Source of the DNA: JBGLNJ01 sp034434835
GTDB taxonomy: Bacteria > Chloroflexota > Anaerolineae > Fen-1058
Length of the DNA stretch: 64,000 nucleotides
Reading direction: 5' to 3'
Assembly (NCBI GenBank): GCA_034434835.1
Contig: DAOTXX010000064.1
Coordinates: 9,080-73,079, forward strand
Both the position numbers and the translations under genes were made by a program. Positions 40,522 through 48,680 of the stretch are shown in pieces. The number at the start of each line of letters is the position of its first letter. The first letter of the stretch is position 1. The notes under the pieces were generated by a model. The model was given only the letters and a program-made list of their open reading frames with translations, was not told where the DNA came from and made no database searches.

Positions 40522-41253
40522 ATGACCATGCCAGACACTTTTAGCATTCTCATTCTCATCGGTCGCCCCGCGTCCGGCAAAAGCGAGATCATTGACTTTT
40601 TGAAGCACGTGCCGTCGGATGCCCGGCGGAGCAAGTTTCACATCGCCGATCTGGATACCCTCGACGACTTTCCGATGCTGTGGACATGGTTCGAGGAAGA
40701 CTATTTGCTTGCAGAAAAGCTGGGCCAGCCGCGCCTGCACACCGATGATCAGGGGTATTTCAAGTATCGCCATCTCTGGCACCTCTTGATCGAGCGATTC
40801 AATCTAGAGTATGCCAAGCGACTGCGTGATGACCTGGCGTACCACGCTCACACCACGCTCATCATCGAGTTCTCGCGCGGCAGCGAGCACGGCGGATATA
40901 CCGAAGCATTCCAACATCTTTCGGACGAGATTCTGCGTCAGGCTGCCGTCGTGTACGTGAACGTGCCCTTTGAAGAATCTCTGCGCAAAAATCGCCGCCG
41001 GTACAACCCGGACAAGCCCGAAAGCCTCCTCGAGCACGCGCTGCCCGACGAAAGGCTCGCGCGGCTTTACCGTGACGATGACTGGGCCGCGCTCACTTCG
41101 AGTCACTCCGAATTTCTCGCTGTGCGCTCCGTTCGTGTGCCGTATGTCGTCTTTGAAAACGCCGACGATGTGACAACCGGTAAGCCAGATCTGCTGACAC
41201 CCCGGCTCGAGGCTGTCTTGAGCCGGTTATGGGCGCTGCGGCGCGAGCAGTAA
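40522..41253 (+). CDS. P-loop kinase-like protein, function unknown
   Basis: A 243-residue protein with an N-terminal Walker A motif, ILIGRPASGKSEIIDFL, at about residues 11-27. The conserved IADLDTLDDF and VYVNVPFEESLRKNRRRYNPDKPESLLEHALP segments recall nucleoside-kinase or AAA-type P-loop proteins. The latter contains lid-like Arg and Lys residues. Substrate unknown. The start has AGAGG before ATGACCATG, and either of the two ATGs is possible. It lies 9 bp after radA and is probably co-transcribed. Confidence 0.7.
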   Translation: MTMPDTFSILILIGRPASGKSEIIDFLKHVPSDARRSKFHIADLDTLDDFPMLWTWFEEDYLLAEKLGQPRLHTDDQGYFKYRHLWHLLIERFNLEYAKRLRDDLAYHAHTTLIIEFSRGSEHGGYTEAFQHLSDEILRQAAVVYVNVPFEESLRKNRRRYNPDKPESLLEHALPDERLARLYRDDDWAALTSSHSEFLAVRSVRVPYVVFENADDVTTGKPDLLTPRLEAVLSRLWALRREQ

Positions 41254-41269
41254 AAAAACCCCGGCCAAC

Positions 41270-41878
41270 TCAGGCCAGCACAAAGATCGCCGTCGTCGCG
41301 CGCAGGTTGTGATTGCCGCGCGTCGCATTCAACTTGCGTTGGCCGGCCAGATAGATTTCATTCGTGATCCGGATGTGTTGTTCCCGGCAAAAGTCTTTGA
41401 AATCGTGCACGGTCAGCGGTCTGGCGCGTGGCGCAGCATGCCAGGGCTGGGGCAAATCGGCGGCCAGCGGCATGCGTCCATGAAAAAGCAAGCTCAGCCG
41501 GCAGCGCCAGTGTCCCCAGTTGGGAAAGCTCACGATCGCCCGGCGGCCCACGCGCAGCATCTCGCAGATGATAAAGTTGGGATGGCTCAGGTAAGGCAAG
41601 GTCTGGCTGAGGATGACGGTATCGAACGAGCCATCCGGGTAATCGTTCAAGCCTTCTTCCAGGTTACCCTGGCGCACGCTCAGCCCTTTGCGCACGCAAG
41701 CCAACACGCCTTCCTCCGAAAGCTCAATCCCCCGGCCCGTGATCTGGCGCACATTGATCAGATAACGCAGCAGCGTGCCATCTCCGCAGCCCAGGTCAAG
41801 CACCTTTTCGCCGGGCTGCACCAGCTCCGCGATAGCCAGCAAGTCAGTCCGCAACGTAGAATTATCTGTGTCGTTCAT
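41270..41878 (-). CDS. metW: Methionine biosynthesis protein MetW
   Basis: A 202-residue SAM-methyltransferase-fold protein of the MetW family. Motif I is VLDLGCGDGTLLRYL at about residues 25-39, followed by GRGIELSEEGVLACVRKGLSVRQGNLEEGL. The family-typical DTVILSQTLPYL, FPNWGHWRCRLSLLFHGRMP and HDFKDFCREQHI follow. In other bacteria MetW assists MetX in homoserine acylation. It is the last gene of the SAM-riboswitch-controlled metY-metX-metW series. The start at 41878 gives family length; an upstream extension would run through a palindromic repeat. Confidence 0.9.
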   Translation of the reverse strand: MNDTDNSTLRTDLLAIAELVQPGEKVLDLGCGDGTLLRYLINVRQITGRGIELSEEGVLACVRKGLSVRQGNLEEGLNDYPDGSFDTVILSQTLPYLSHPNFIICEMLRVGRRAIVSFPNWGHWRCRLSLLFHGRMPLAADLPQPWHAAPRARPLTVHDFKDFCREQHIRITNEIYLAGQRKLNATRGNHNLRATTAIFVLA

Positions 41879-41894
41879 GGATGTTTTTTCTACG

Positions 41895-41940
41895 AAGGAC
41901 ACGAAGGGACACGAGAATCTCGGTGAACCTTCGTGTCCTT
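41895..41940. repeat. Inverted repeat between metW and metX
   Basis: Arms AAGGACACGAAGG and CCTTCGTGTCCTT, a perfect 13-bp match, flank a 20-base centre. The left side contains a short tandem GACACGAAGG/GACACGAG pattern. It lies in the metX-metW gap of the operon. Confidence 0.6.
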
Positions 41941-41950
41941 TGTGGATCAA

Positions 41951-43099
41951 CTAGGGCACAGCAATGCCGTGATGCGCCACGACCCGATCGAGAAAGTCAG
42001 AGATGAGACGGGTCATCGTGTCCACCTCAAGCAGGAAAGCATCGTGTCCCCACGTGGACTGCAGATTGCAGTACGTCACGTCCGCGCCCGCGGCGGTCAG
42101 CGCCGCGACCATCTCTTTGGAATGGTACGTCGGGTAGAGCCAGTCCGAGGTGAATGAGACGACCAGATACATGATATGCGCGCAGTGGGCAAACGCTGCC
42201 ATCAAGCTGCCGTGACCGTTGCACAGGTCAAAATAGTCCATCGCTTTAGTGATGTACAGGTAACTGTTGGCGTCAAACCGCTCGGTGAATCGGCTGCCTC
42301 TGTAGCGCAGATAGCTTTCGACCTCAAAGTCGGTCTCAAAGTCGTAACCGAAACATTCGCGGTTTGCCAGTTTGCGCCCGAACTTGGCATGCATGGATTC
42401 TTCGCTCAGATACGTGATGTGACCGATCATCCGCGCCAGCGCCAGCCCCGTGTTGGGACGCGGGCCGTCGTAATAATCGCCGTGGTTCCAGTTCGGGTCG
42501 GCATAGATTGCCTGACGCCCGACTTCACTAAAAGCGATCAGCATCGGCGAGTGGCGCGCTGTCGTCGCCAGCGGCAGCGCGGCGCGGACCCGCTCCGGGT
42601 AGCTCACGGTCCACTGCAAGACCTGCATGCCGCCCATGCTCCCCCCGACCACCGCCATCAGTTTTTCGATGCCCAGATGATCGATCAGGCGGCACTGAGC
42701 GCGCACCATGTCGCCGATCGTGATGATGGGGAACTGCAATCCATAAGGCTTGCCCGTCTTGGGATTGATCGAGCTGGGGCCGGTCGAGCCTTGACACCCA
42801 CCAATGATGTTTGAACAGATCACACAGTACTTGGTCGTGTCAAAGGCTTTGCCGGGTCCGATGCAATCGTCCCACCAGCCGATTTTGCCAGCAGCGTCAG
42901 TGCCCGCGGCATGCGCGTCACCCGAAAGCGCGTGGACGATCAAGATCGCATTGCTGCGATCTGCATTGAACTGGCCATAGGTCTCGTAGGCCAATGTGAT
43001 CGGGCCAAGCGTCTCGCCGCTATCGAGCGGCATCGGCTCATCTTCAGCGAAGGTATAGTATTGCCGTTCGATTGGCCCAATAGAACAAGTCTTGTCCAT
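41951..43099 (-). CDS. metX: Homoserine O-acetyltransferase
   Basis: A 382-residue alpha/beta-hydrolase-fold MetX that acylates L-homoserine with acetyl-CoA in methionine synthesis. Motifs are ILIVHALSGDAHAAG, the GPSSINPKTGKPYG loop, the nucleophile elbow VVGGSMGGMQVLQW (Ser about 149), and C-terminal Asp and His in SDWLYPTYHSKEM and STWGHDAFL. Length and order are typical. It sits between metY and metW on the minus strand, downstream of a SAM-I riboswitch. Confidence 0.93.
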   Translation of the reverse strand: MDKTCSIGPIERQYYTFAEDEPMPLDSGETLGPITLAYETYGQFNADRSNAILIVHALSGDAHAAGTDAAGKIGWWDDCIGPGKAFDTTKYCVICSNIIGGCQGSTGPSSINPKTGKPYGLQFPIITIGDMVRAQCRLIDHLGIEKLMAVVGGSMGGMQVLQWTVSYPERVRAALPLATTARHSPMLIAFSEVGRQAIYADPNWNHGDYYDGPRPNTGLALARMIGHITYLSEESMHAKFGRKLANRECFGYDFETDFEVESYLRYRGSRFTERFDANSYLYITKAMDYFDLCNGHGSLMAAFAHCAHIMYLVVSFTSDWLYPTYHSKEMVAALTAAGADVTYCNLQSTWGHDAFLLEVDTMTRLISDFLDRVVAHHGIAVP

Positions 43100-43115
43100 A
43101 GTGCATACTCCTACA

Positions 43116-44402
43116 TCACGCTTTCGTCAACGCCTGATCCAGGTCCCATAGGATGTCGTCAATGTCTTCGATGCCGATGCTCAGGCGCACGAAATCGGGT
43201 GTGACCCCGGCGCTGGCCTGCTCATCAGGAGTGAGTTGGCTGTGCGTCGTGCTGGCCGGGTGGATTGCCAGGCTTTTGGCGTCGCCCACGTTAGCGAGAT
43301 GGCTAAAGAGCTGGAGATGATTGATAAAGTTGCGCCCAGCTTCCAGCCCGCCCTGGATGCCAAAGCCCAGGATCGCGCCGGGGCCTTGGGGCAGATATTT
43401 TTTCGCGGCGGCATAGTCCGGATGACTCTTGAGGCCGGGATAAGTGACCCAACTGACTTTAGGATGCTTTTCCAACCACTCGGCCACGGCCTGCGCGTTT
43501 TGGACGTGCCGCTCCATGCGCAGGCTGAGCGTCTCAAGCCCTTGCAGGAACAGCCACGAGTTCAGCGGCGCCTGGCACGCGCCAATGTCGCGCAGGATTT
43601 GCACCCGCGCTTTGAGGATGAACGCGGGCGCGCCGAGCGTGGCATACACCAGGCCGTGATAGCTGTCGTCCGGCTCGGTAAAGTTGGGAAAGCGGTCGCT
43701 GCCGGCCCAGTCAAAGTTACCGCCATCCACGATGATGCCGCCGATGCTCGTGCCGTGCCCGCCGATGAACTTGGTCGTCGAATGGACGACAATGTTCGCG
43801 CCCCACTCGAACGGACGGCACAGGTAGGGCGTGGCGAAGGTGTTGTCAATCATCAACGGGAGGCGATACTCGCGCGCAATGGCGGCCACCTCTTCAAACG
43901 GGAAGACGTTGATGCGCGGGTTCCCCAGCGTCTCGCCATAGATGATCCTGGTGTTGGGGCGGATCGCCCGGCGAAAGTTTTCGGGATCGGTCGGGTCTAC
44001 CAGAGTGACCTCAATGCCGAGCCGGGGAAAGGTGTAATTGAATTGATTGAAGGTGCCGCCGTAAAGCGTCGAGGCCGATACAATGTGGTCGCCTGCGCCG
44101 CACAGTGTCAGGATCGCCATCGTCTGCGCGGCGTGGCCGGAACTGGCCGCCAGCGCGCCGACTCCTCCTTCCAGGTTGGCGATGCGCTGCTCAAACACGT
44201 CACTGGTCGGATTCATGATGCGCGTGTAAATGTTGCCAGGCTCTTGCAGAGCAAACAGACGAGCGGCGTGATCAGTGTTTTTGAACACATAGGATGTCGT
44301 TTGATAAATCGGCACGGCACGCGCGCCCGTCGTCGGATCGGGCTGCTGCCCGGCATGAAGCTGGCGCGTCGTAAAGCCGAATGAATGTCCCTGGACTGAC
44401 AT
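43116..44402 (-). CDS. metY: O-acetylhomoserine sulfhydrylase (PLP-dependent)
   Basis: A 428-residue Cys/Met-metabolism PLP enzyme. The N-terminal part reads FTTRQLHAGQQPDPTTGARAVPIYQTTSYVF. The cofactor phosphate loop is ASSGHAAQTMAIL, the PLP-ring Asp is in LMIDNTFATPYL, and the Schiff-base Lys is in VVHSTTKFIGGHGTSIGG at about residue 210. The protein makes homocysteine from O-acetylhomoserine and sulfide. The ATG at 44402 is preceded by AAGGAG with a 9-bp spacing; a TTG further upstream is rejected. The gene follows a SAM-I riboswitch. Confidence 0.92.
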   Translation of the reverse strand: MSVQGHSFGFTTRQLHAGQQPDPTTGARAVPIYQTTSYVFKNTDHAARLFALQEPGNIYTRIMNPTSDVFEQRIANLEGGVGALAASSGHAAQTMAILTLCGAGDHIVSASTLYGGTFNQFNYTFPRLGIEVTLVDPTDPENFRRAIRPNTRIIYGETLGNPRINVFPFEEVAAIAREYRLPLMIDNTFATPYLCRPFEWGANIVVHSTTKFIGGHGTSIGGIIVDGGNFDWAGSDRFPNFTEPDDSYHGLVYATLGAPAFILKARVQILRDIGACQAPLNSWLFLQGLETLSLRMERHVQNAQAVAEWLEKHPKVSWVTYPGLKSHPDYAAAKKYLPQGPGAILGFGIQGGLEAGRNFINHLQLFSHLANVGDAKSLAIHPASTTHSQLTPDEQASAGVTPDFVRLSIGIEDIDDILWDLDQALTKA

Positions 44403-44467
44403 GGAAAAATTCTCCTTCAAGTGATTTGGATCCGGTAAGATGACGACCGTTACCTGTTTCCATTTTT

Positions 44468-44498
44468 GCCTTTAGCAGCAAGACTTGCCGCTAAAGGC
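44468..44498 (-). repeat. Hairpin in the metY leader
   Basis: Arms GCCTTTAGC/GCTAAAGGC with an inner GCAAG/CTTGC stem. On the minus strand it lies between the riboswitch and metY and lacks a U tract after the stem. It may be a repeat element or part of the expression platform. Confidence 0.5.
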
Positions 44499-44590
44499 TT
44501 GCGCATGGCCCATCGTGTCATCGGCTTGCCCCCTCTTAACGAACTTGCCTCTTCTGGGTAGAAGAGGCAAAAAAGAAAACAGGTCGGATT

Positions 44591-44702
<112 letters not shown>

Positions 44703-44757
44703 CAATGACTATTCAGTTATTATTGGGGCGCAAAGATACCACACACACGATGAACTG

Positions 44758-45321
44758 TCAAGGCTTGCGACAGACGATCCATGATTGGTCATGTGCTAGT
44801 CCACCATCGTCGCCGGTCTCGAGGATGTCCCACCCGGCAAAAGCGCGAGCCAGCTCGCCGATCTCAAGCAGGTATTCCGGTGGGAAATCGGCATCCGGGG
44901 TCAGCTTGCGAAGGTTGAGGGTCTGATACAGTAACCACCCACCGCGATGCAAAGCAGCCTGTAACCGGGGCCACAGCCTGCGGTTGAGATAACGAAACCC
45001 GATGATCAGATCGTAGGCTTCTGAGGGAGGTGTCCATTCATCCAGATCGGCCTGGACGAAATTCACCACAACGCCGGCCAGAGCTGCAGCTTGCCGCCCA
45101 TGATCGAGCGCCACCCGGCTGATGTCCACCGCATCTACCGTGAATCCGCACTGCGCCAGCCAGATAGCATTTTGACCCACCCCACATGCCACGTCCAATG
45201 CACGTCCACCTTTTAGCCCCTGCTGTGAGACAAAGCGACCCAGGAGGGGATGTGGCTCCCGTACATGAGCGGTCTTGGGGTCTGCCCACCGCGCATCCCA
45301 GCGTTCTTGATCGGAATTCAA
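44758..45321 (-). CDS. Class I SAM-dependent methyltransferase (TehB-like)
   Basis: A methyltransferase of about 187 residues with motif I ALDVACGVGQNAIWLAQCGF, motif II VDAVDISRVAL and NFVQADLDEW. It ends GWDILETGDDGGLAHDQSWIVCRKP. The start is uncertain. A longer frame reaches 45441, but its extra region consists of 7-bp-period repeats. I prefer the TTG at 45321, preceded by AGGAG and giving the usual length for TehB/thiopurine-type methyltransferases (N-terminus NSDQERWDARWAD). Substrate unknown. Confidence 0.75.
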   Translation of the reverse strand: MNSDQERWDARWADPKTAHVREPHPLLGRFVSQQGLKGGRALDVACGVGQNAIWLAQCGFTVDAVDISRVALDHGRQAAALAGVVVNFVQADLDEWTPPSEAYDLIIGFRYLNRRLWPRLQAALHRGGWLLYQTLNLRKLTPDADFPPEYLLEIGELARAFAGWDILETGDDGGLAHDQSWIVCRKP

Positions 45322-45341
45322 AATGTGTTTTGCTCCTGGCA

Positions 45342-45417
45342 AGTAGATGTCAGAAGTCAGTTGTTGGAGTGCCACGATCAATTCTCCCATTTCCAACCGC
45401 CGACTTCCGCCCTCCAA
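45342..45417. repeat. Two heptamer-phased tracts upstream of the methyltransferase
   Basis: Tract 45342-45369 has four 7-bp units with GTCAG-like cores. Tract 45383-45417 has five units of the form YTTCCRN. They lie between the V4R gene and the methyltransferase and argue against coding here. Confidence 0.6.
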
Positions 45418-45437
45418 ATCATTCGGGCGTGACCAAA

Positions 45438-46052
45438 TCATTCCATCGGCGTCTTGCTAATACGGAAGGTGCAGGTCGGGCCGCCCATCGCGCGACACAC
45501 CGTCTCGGTGACCTCAAAGGCTTTGCCGGTCGCCCACTTGAGCGATTCGAGCAGCGCGCCCACGGTGGTAAAGCACACGGGCTTTTCAGACGTGCGCCCT
45601 TGACAGGCGCCGCAGGCTTCTTTGACGTAGATATAATAATCCGCTTGCTCTTCGACGTGAGCCGGTTCGTGCAGGTCTCGAGTCATCCCATTCGCCACGT
45701 TGTTCAGCACCGTCTTCATCTGCATGTTCAACGGCAAGACTTTGAGCGCCAGGCCGGCCAATCCTAACGTCGCCGGGTGTTCCTTCATCGCGTATTGGAA
45801 CGTCGCCCGGCCCACGCGAATGAGCGAAGCCTTGGCCGCGCGCTGACCATAAAAGTCTTCGACCGCTTTGACGACGGCGGCATAGTCTTCAAAAGGGATA
45901 CAGTCCTCCAGGTCGTTGGGAGGGTAATTCTTGACAAAGCGGCTCAGCCCGGCCGAGTTGAGCACAGCGCTCACGCCGTTCTGGCCCATCACTTCTTCCA
46001 TTGAAAGAAACAGGACGCGCAATGAGGCATTTGGCAACATGGGGTGGCCCAT
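45438..46052 (-). CDS. V4R domain-containing protein
   Basis: A 204-residue protein. The C-terminal half matches the 4-vinyl reductase (V4R) domain: ATFQYAMKEHPATLGLAGLALKVLPL, YIYVKEACGACQGRTSEKPVCFTTVGALLESLKWATG and CRAMGGPTCTFRI, with several conserved Cys. V4R domains bind small hydrocarbons or haem-type ligands and occur in regulators and in bacteriochlorophyll synthesis (BchJ). The N-terminal LFLSMEEVMGQNGVSAVLNSAGLSRFV is a typical family lead. Ligand and partner are unknown. GGAGGA precedes the ATG. Confidence 0.75.
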   Translation of the reverse strand: MGHPMLPNASLRVLFLSMEEVMGQNGVSAVLNSAGLSRFVKNYPPNDLEDCIPFEDYAAVVKAVEDFYGQRAAKASLIRVGRATFQYAMKEHPATLGLAGLALKVLPLNMQMKTVLNNVANGMTRDLHEPAHVEEQADYYIYVKEACGACQGRTSEKPVCFTTVGALLESLKWATGKAFEVTETVCRAMGGPTCTFRISKTPME

Positions 46053-46166
46053 AGGTTTTCTCCTCCAGAGAGATGATATGGATACGTCATACGGCGAGAT
46101 TTATCGCGGGTCGAACCAGCACACACGTACCGCGCAGTTGCTCAGTAAGCGTCGCCCGGTTCAGGG

Positions 46167-47492
46167 TCACAAATCCAGAACAAAATAGATCCCCCTATTC
46201 ACAAACCCGAGGGACTGGTAAAACCGATGAGCCACCTGACGCTGGTGCCCCGACTCGAGCGCAATGCGATGGCACCCGGCCCGGCGTGCTTGCACCATGA
46301 CCTCGTTCATGATCGCTTGGCCGACGCCGTAACCGCGCGCCGATTCAGTCACAATGAGATCGGCGATCCACAACTCGCGCGTGGCCCAGTTGAGCCGCGC
46401 GCGGAACGTGCCGACGACTGAACCCACAACCCGCCCACCCAACTCGGCCACAAGCATCAACTGATCTGGATGGGCAAGATGCTGACGGTAAACGTCGGTC
46501 ATGCGCGCATCCGTCGGGTCGGCATGGGGACGGCCCAATTCTTCCAACAACTGCATGACGAGGGGAATGTCGGCATCGGTCGCGGGACGCACGCGCGGGC
46601 GCGTCTGCTCGACGACCCAACTGGCAATACACTCGGCGACGGCCGAGACGATTTCGTCGGGCACCCCCTCGGCCGCCTTGGACTTGAGGCGCAAGTCAAT
46701 CGGGTCGTTCACGTAATCTACCGAAAGCAATCGCCCATCCGTCGCCCAGGCGATCTCGGTCGAGAACAACTGCAAGCCACACACGCGCGCAATGATCTGG
46801 GCCATCTCGCGTAAGCGGCCCAGGTTGTAAAGCGTTTCCTCCAATGGCGTGACCGGTGTGTAGATGTGAGTTTGATTGTCCCACCAGCAGGGAAAGATGT
46901 CACAGCATGAATAGATCACCCGGAACCATGCGCGGCGTCCAGCGATCGTGGCCGGTGTGATCCATTCCTGGAGCAGGTACTTGTCGGCGGGGTATTTTTG
47001 ACGCGCGGCAGTGACCTGCGCCCAGGCCTGCGCCTCATTCACCACGCCGGCGCCGCCTCCACCGTGCGCTGGCTTGATGGAAAACCGTCCGCCCAGCGGC
47101 GTCAGATCAGGTGGGGGCAGGTGGGGCTGCTCATCATACGGTGGAAGGATGATCGTGTACGGCGTATAGAGCCCGGCAGTGATGAACTCGAGGTGCATCG
47201 TCGCCTTGTCCCACGCCCGGCGCGCGGCAGCGAACGGGTTGACCTGGCAGGGAACGTGCGCCGCAGCCCATTCGACCAGCGGCAGAAACGCCGGGTCGCC
47301 ATCGGAGGCGCGATCAAAAAAGGCGCGCAAACTCAACTCGCCCAACACAATCTGTTCTAGCGTCTGGGCGAGCGTCGCGGAGGTGACCTGATACAGCGTC
47401 AGCCCGTGGCGCAGACACACGGCTTCCAGGAGCGCGACAAAGTCAGCATCGTATTCCCAGGTCCAGGCCAGGCCAAGATCGTAGGTCGGCAT
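46167..47492 (-). CDS. ATP-grasp-like domain fused to GNAT acetyltransferase
   Basis: A 441-residue fusion. The N-terminal ~285 residues resemble an ATP-grasp fold: RRAWDKATMHLEFITAGLYTP, GGRFSIKPAHGGGGAGVV (Lys and Gly-rich ATP loop), YLLQEWITPATI (hinge Glu) and STEIAWATDGRLLSVDYVNDPID (metal ligands). The C-terminal ~150 residues form a GNAT acetyltransferase: IPLVMQLLEEL, LWIADLIVTESARGYGVGQAIM (acetyl-CoA loop), ALESGHQRQVAHRFYQSLGF. Joining an amide-ligating fold with an acetyltransferase suggests two-step modification of an amine substrate. ATG 47492 fits; a longer start exists at 47528. Confidence 0.78.
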   Translation of the reverse strand: MPTYDLGLAWTWEYDADFVALLEAVCLRHGLTLYQVTSATLAQTLEQIVLGELSLRAFFDRASDGDPAFLPLVEWAAAHVPCQVNPFAAARRAWDKATMHLEFITAGLYTPYTIILPPYDEQPHLPPPDLTPLGGRFSIKPAHGGGGAGVVNEAQAWAQVTAARQKYPADKYLLQEWITPATIAGRRAWFRVIYSCCDIFPCWWDNQTHIYTPVTPLEETLYNLGRLREMAQIIARVCGLQLFSTEIAWATDGRLLSVDYVNDPIDLRLKSKAAEGVPDEIVSAVAECIASWVVEQTRPRVRPATDADIPLVMQLLEELGRPHADPTDARMTDVYRQHLAHPDQLMLVAELGGRVVGSVVGTFRARLNWATRELWIADLIVTESARGYGVGQAIMNEVMVQARRAGCHRIALESGHQRQVAHRFYQSLGFVNRGIYFVLDL

Positions 47493-47531
47493 TTGGGTGT
47501 TGGCGTGATTTCGTGTAGAATCAACCATCTC

Positions 47532-47588
47532 TATGACGTATCACGTGTTTCGTTAGGTGGCAATACGCGGCACGCAATACACAACACG
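47532..47588. repeat. Heptamer-phased tracts between divergent genes
   Basis: Units ending in ACG or TCG recur every 7 bp at 47532-47552 and again, after a 1-bp slip, at 47561-47588. The tract fills the gap between the ATP-grasp/GNAT gene and mutY. Confidence 0.65.
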
Positions 47589-47594
47589 AGGGAC

Positions 47595-48680
47595 ATGATG
47601 AGATCCGTTCATCAACGTTTGCCTGCCGGCAAGCTGCTTCGCTGGGCGGCGCGCCATCTGCGCGATTTGCCCTGGCGCGTCGAGCCGCGCGATCCGTACC
47701 GCGTCTGGATCAGCGAGATCATGCTTCAACAGACGCAAGTGGTCACAGTTATACCATACTTTCAGAGATTCATGGAACGCTTTCCCACTGTGCAGGCGCT
47801 GGCGGCAGCACCGCTCGACGATGTACTCAAATTCTGGGAAGGCCTGGGGTACTATGCTCGCGCGCGCCACCTTCACCGTGCGGCGCGCAAGATCATGACG
47901 GAATTCGGCGGTCAACTGCCGGATACTATAGAGGAGTTGCGCAAGCTGCCCGGCGTGGGGCGCTATACGGCTGGCGCGATTGCGAGCCTGGCCTTTGGGT
48001 GTGATGCGCCGGTCGTGGATGGCAACGTCAGGCGGGTGCTGTGTCGTCTTTACGCGGTTCGCGGTGATATTCGCCAACCCAGACTGGAGCGGAAGCTGTG
48101 GGCATTGGCCGAATGGAATCTGCCCAAGGGTAAAGCCGGTCGCTGGAATGAAGCGATGATGGAACTGGGCGCGACGGTTTGCGTACCGCGAGCGCCTCGT
48201 TGCGGCGAGTGCCCTTTGGCAAAAGTCTGCCGGGCGCGCGCGTCAGGCATCCAGGGGAAATTGCCCCAACGGGTCACCAGGAGACGACTTCCACACCACG
48301 ATGTGACCGCGGCGATCATTTGGAAGCGCGGCCATGTGCTCATCGCTCAAAGACCGCTGGGCGGGATGCTGGGTGGCTTGTGGGAGTTTCCCGGTGGAAA
48401 GCGAGAACGCGGCGAGTCGCTGGAGGCTTGCCTGCAGCGCGAGATCCGAGAAGAGTTGGGAGTCGAGATCGAGGTCGGCCAGCGCGTGACACAGGTCGAG
48501 CACACCTACACTCACTTTCGCATCACGCTGCACGCTTTCGAGTGTCGCCTGGTGCGAGGCCGTCCGCATGCACTTCAGGTGACCGCCTGGCGCTGGGCGC
48601 GTCTGGACGAGCTGGACCATTTCGCGTTCGCGGTGACCGATCGCAGAATCATCCGGGGATTGAAACAGAAGATGCCGTGA
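47595..48680 (+). CDS. mutY: A/G-specific adenine glycosylase
   Basis: A 361-residue MutY that removes adenine opposite 8-oxoguanine. The catalytic Glu is in ISEIMLQQTQVVTVIPYF. The helix-hairpin-helix is LPGVGRYTAGAIASLAFG, followed by the catalytic Asp in PVVDGNVRRVLCRL. The [4Fe-4S] loop is CVPRAPRCGECPLAKVC (C-x6-C-x2-C-x5-C). The C-terminal MutT-like domain has GGLWEFPGGKRERGESLEACLQREIREELG, which recognises 8-oxoG. The start is ATGATG at 47595 behind a GAGGG; upstream frame is repeat sequence. It converges on the hybrid kinase gene, overlapping by about 30 bp. Confidence 0.94.
   Translation: MMRSVHQRLPAGKLLRWAARHLRDLPWRVEPRDPYRVWISEIMLQQTQVVTVIPYFQRFMERFPTVQALAAAPLDDVLKFWEGLGYYARARHLHRAARKIMTEFGGQLPDTIEELRKLPGVGRYTAGAIASLAFGCDAPVVDGNVRRVLCRLYAVRGDIRQPRLERKLWALAEWNLPKGKAGRWNEAMMELGATVCVPRAPRCGECPLAKVCRARASGIQGKLPQRVTRRRLPHHDVTAAIIWKRGHVLIAQRPLGGMLGGLWEFPGGKRERGESLEACLQREIREELGVEIEVGQRVTQVEHTYTHFRITLHAFECRLVRGRPHALQVTAWRWARLDELDHFAFAVTDRRIIRGLKQKMP

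Noticed and set aside
41254..41275. A-rich/GGCC sequence between the P-loop gene and metW as a shared terminator
   Set aside because: The only stem is a 4-bp GGCC self-pairing, too weak to support without expression data.
43236..44384. 382-codon plus-strand frame opposite metY
   Set aside because: metY is certain from its PLP motifs, and the antisense frame has shadow-like composition and no recognisable domain.
44545..44570. Stem TTGCCTCTTC/GAAGAGGCAA as a terminator of the SAM riboswitch
   Set aside because: On the transcribed minus strand the U run precedes the stem instead of following it, so it cannot act as a standard intrinsic terminator.
45322..45441. N-terminal extension of the methyltransferase to 45441
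   Set aside because: The extra codons lie in two 7-bp-period tracts and lack any methyltransferase pattern; the TTG at 45321 gives the family length.
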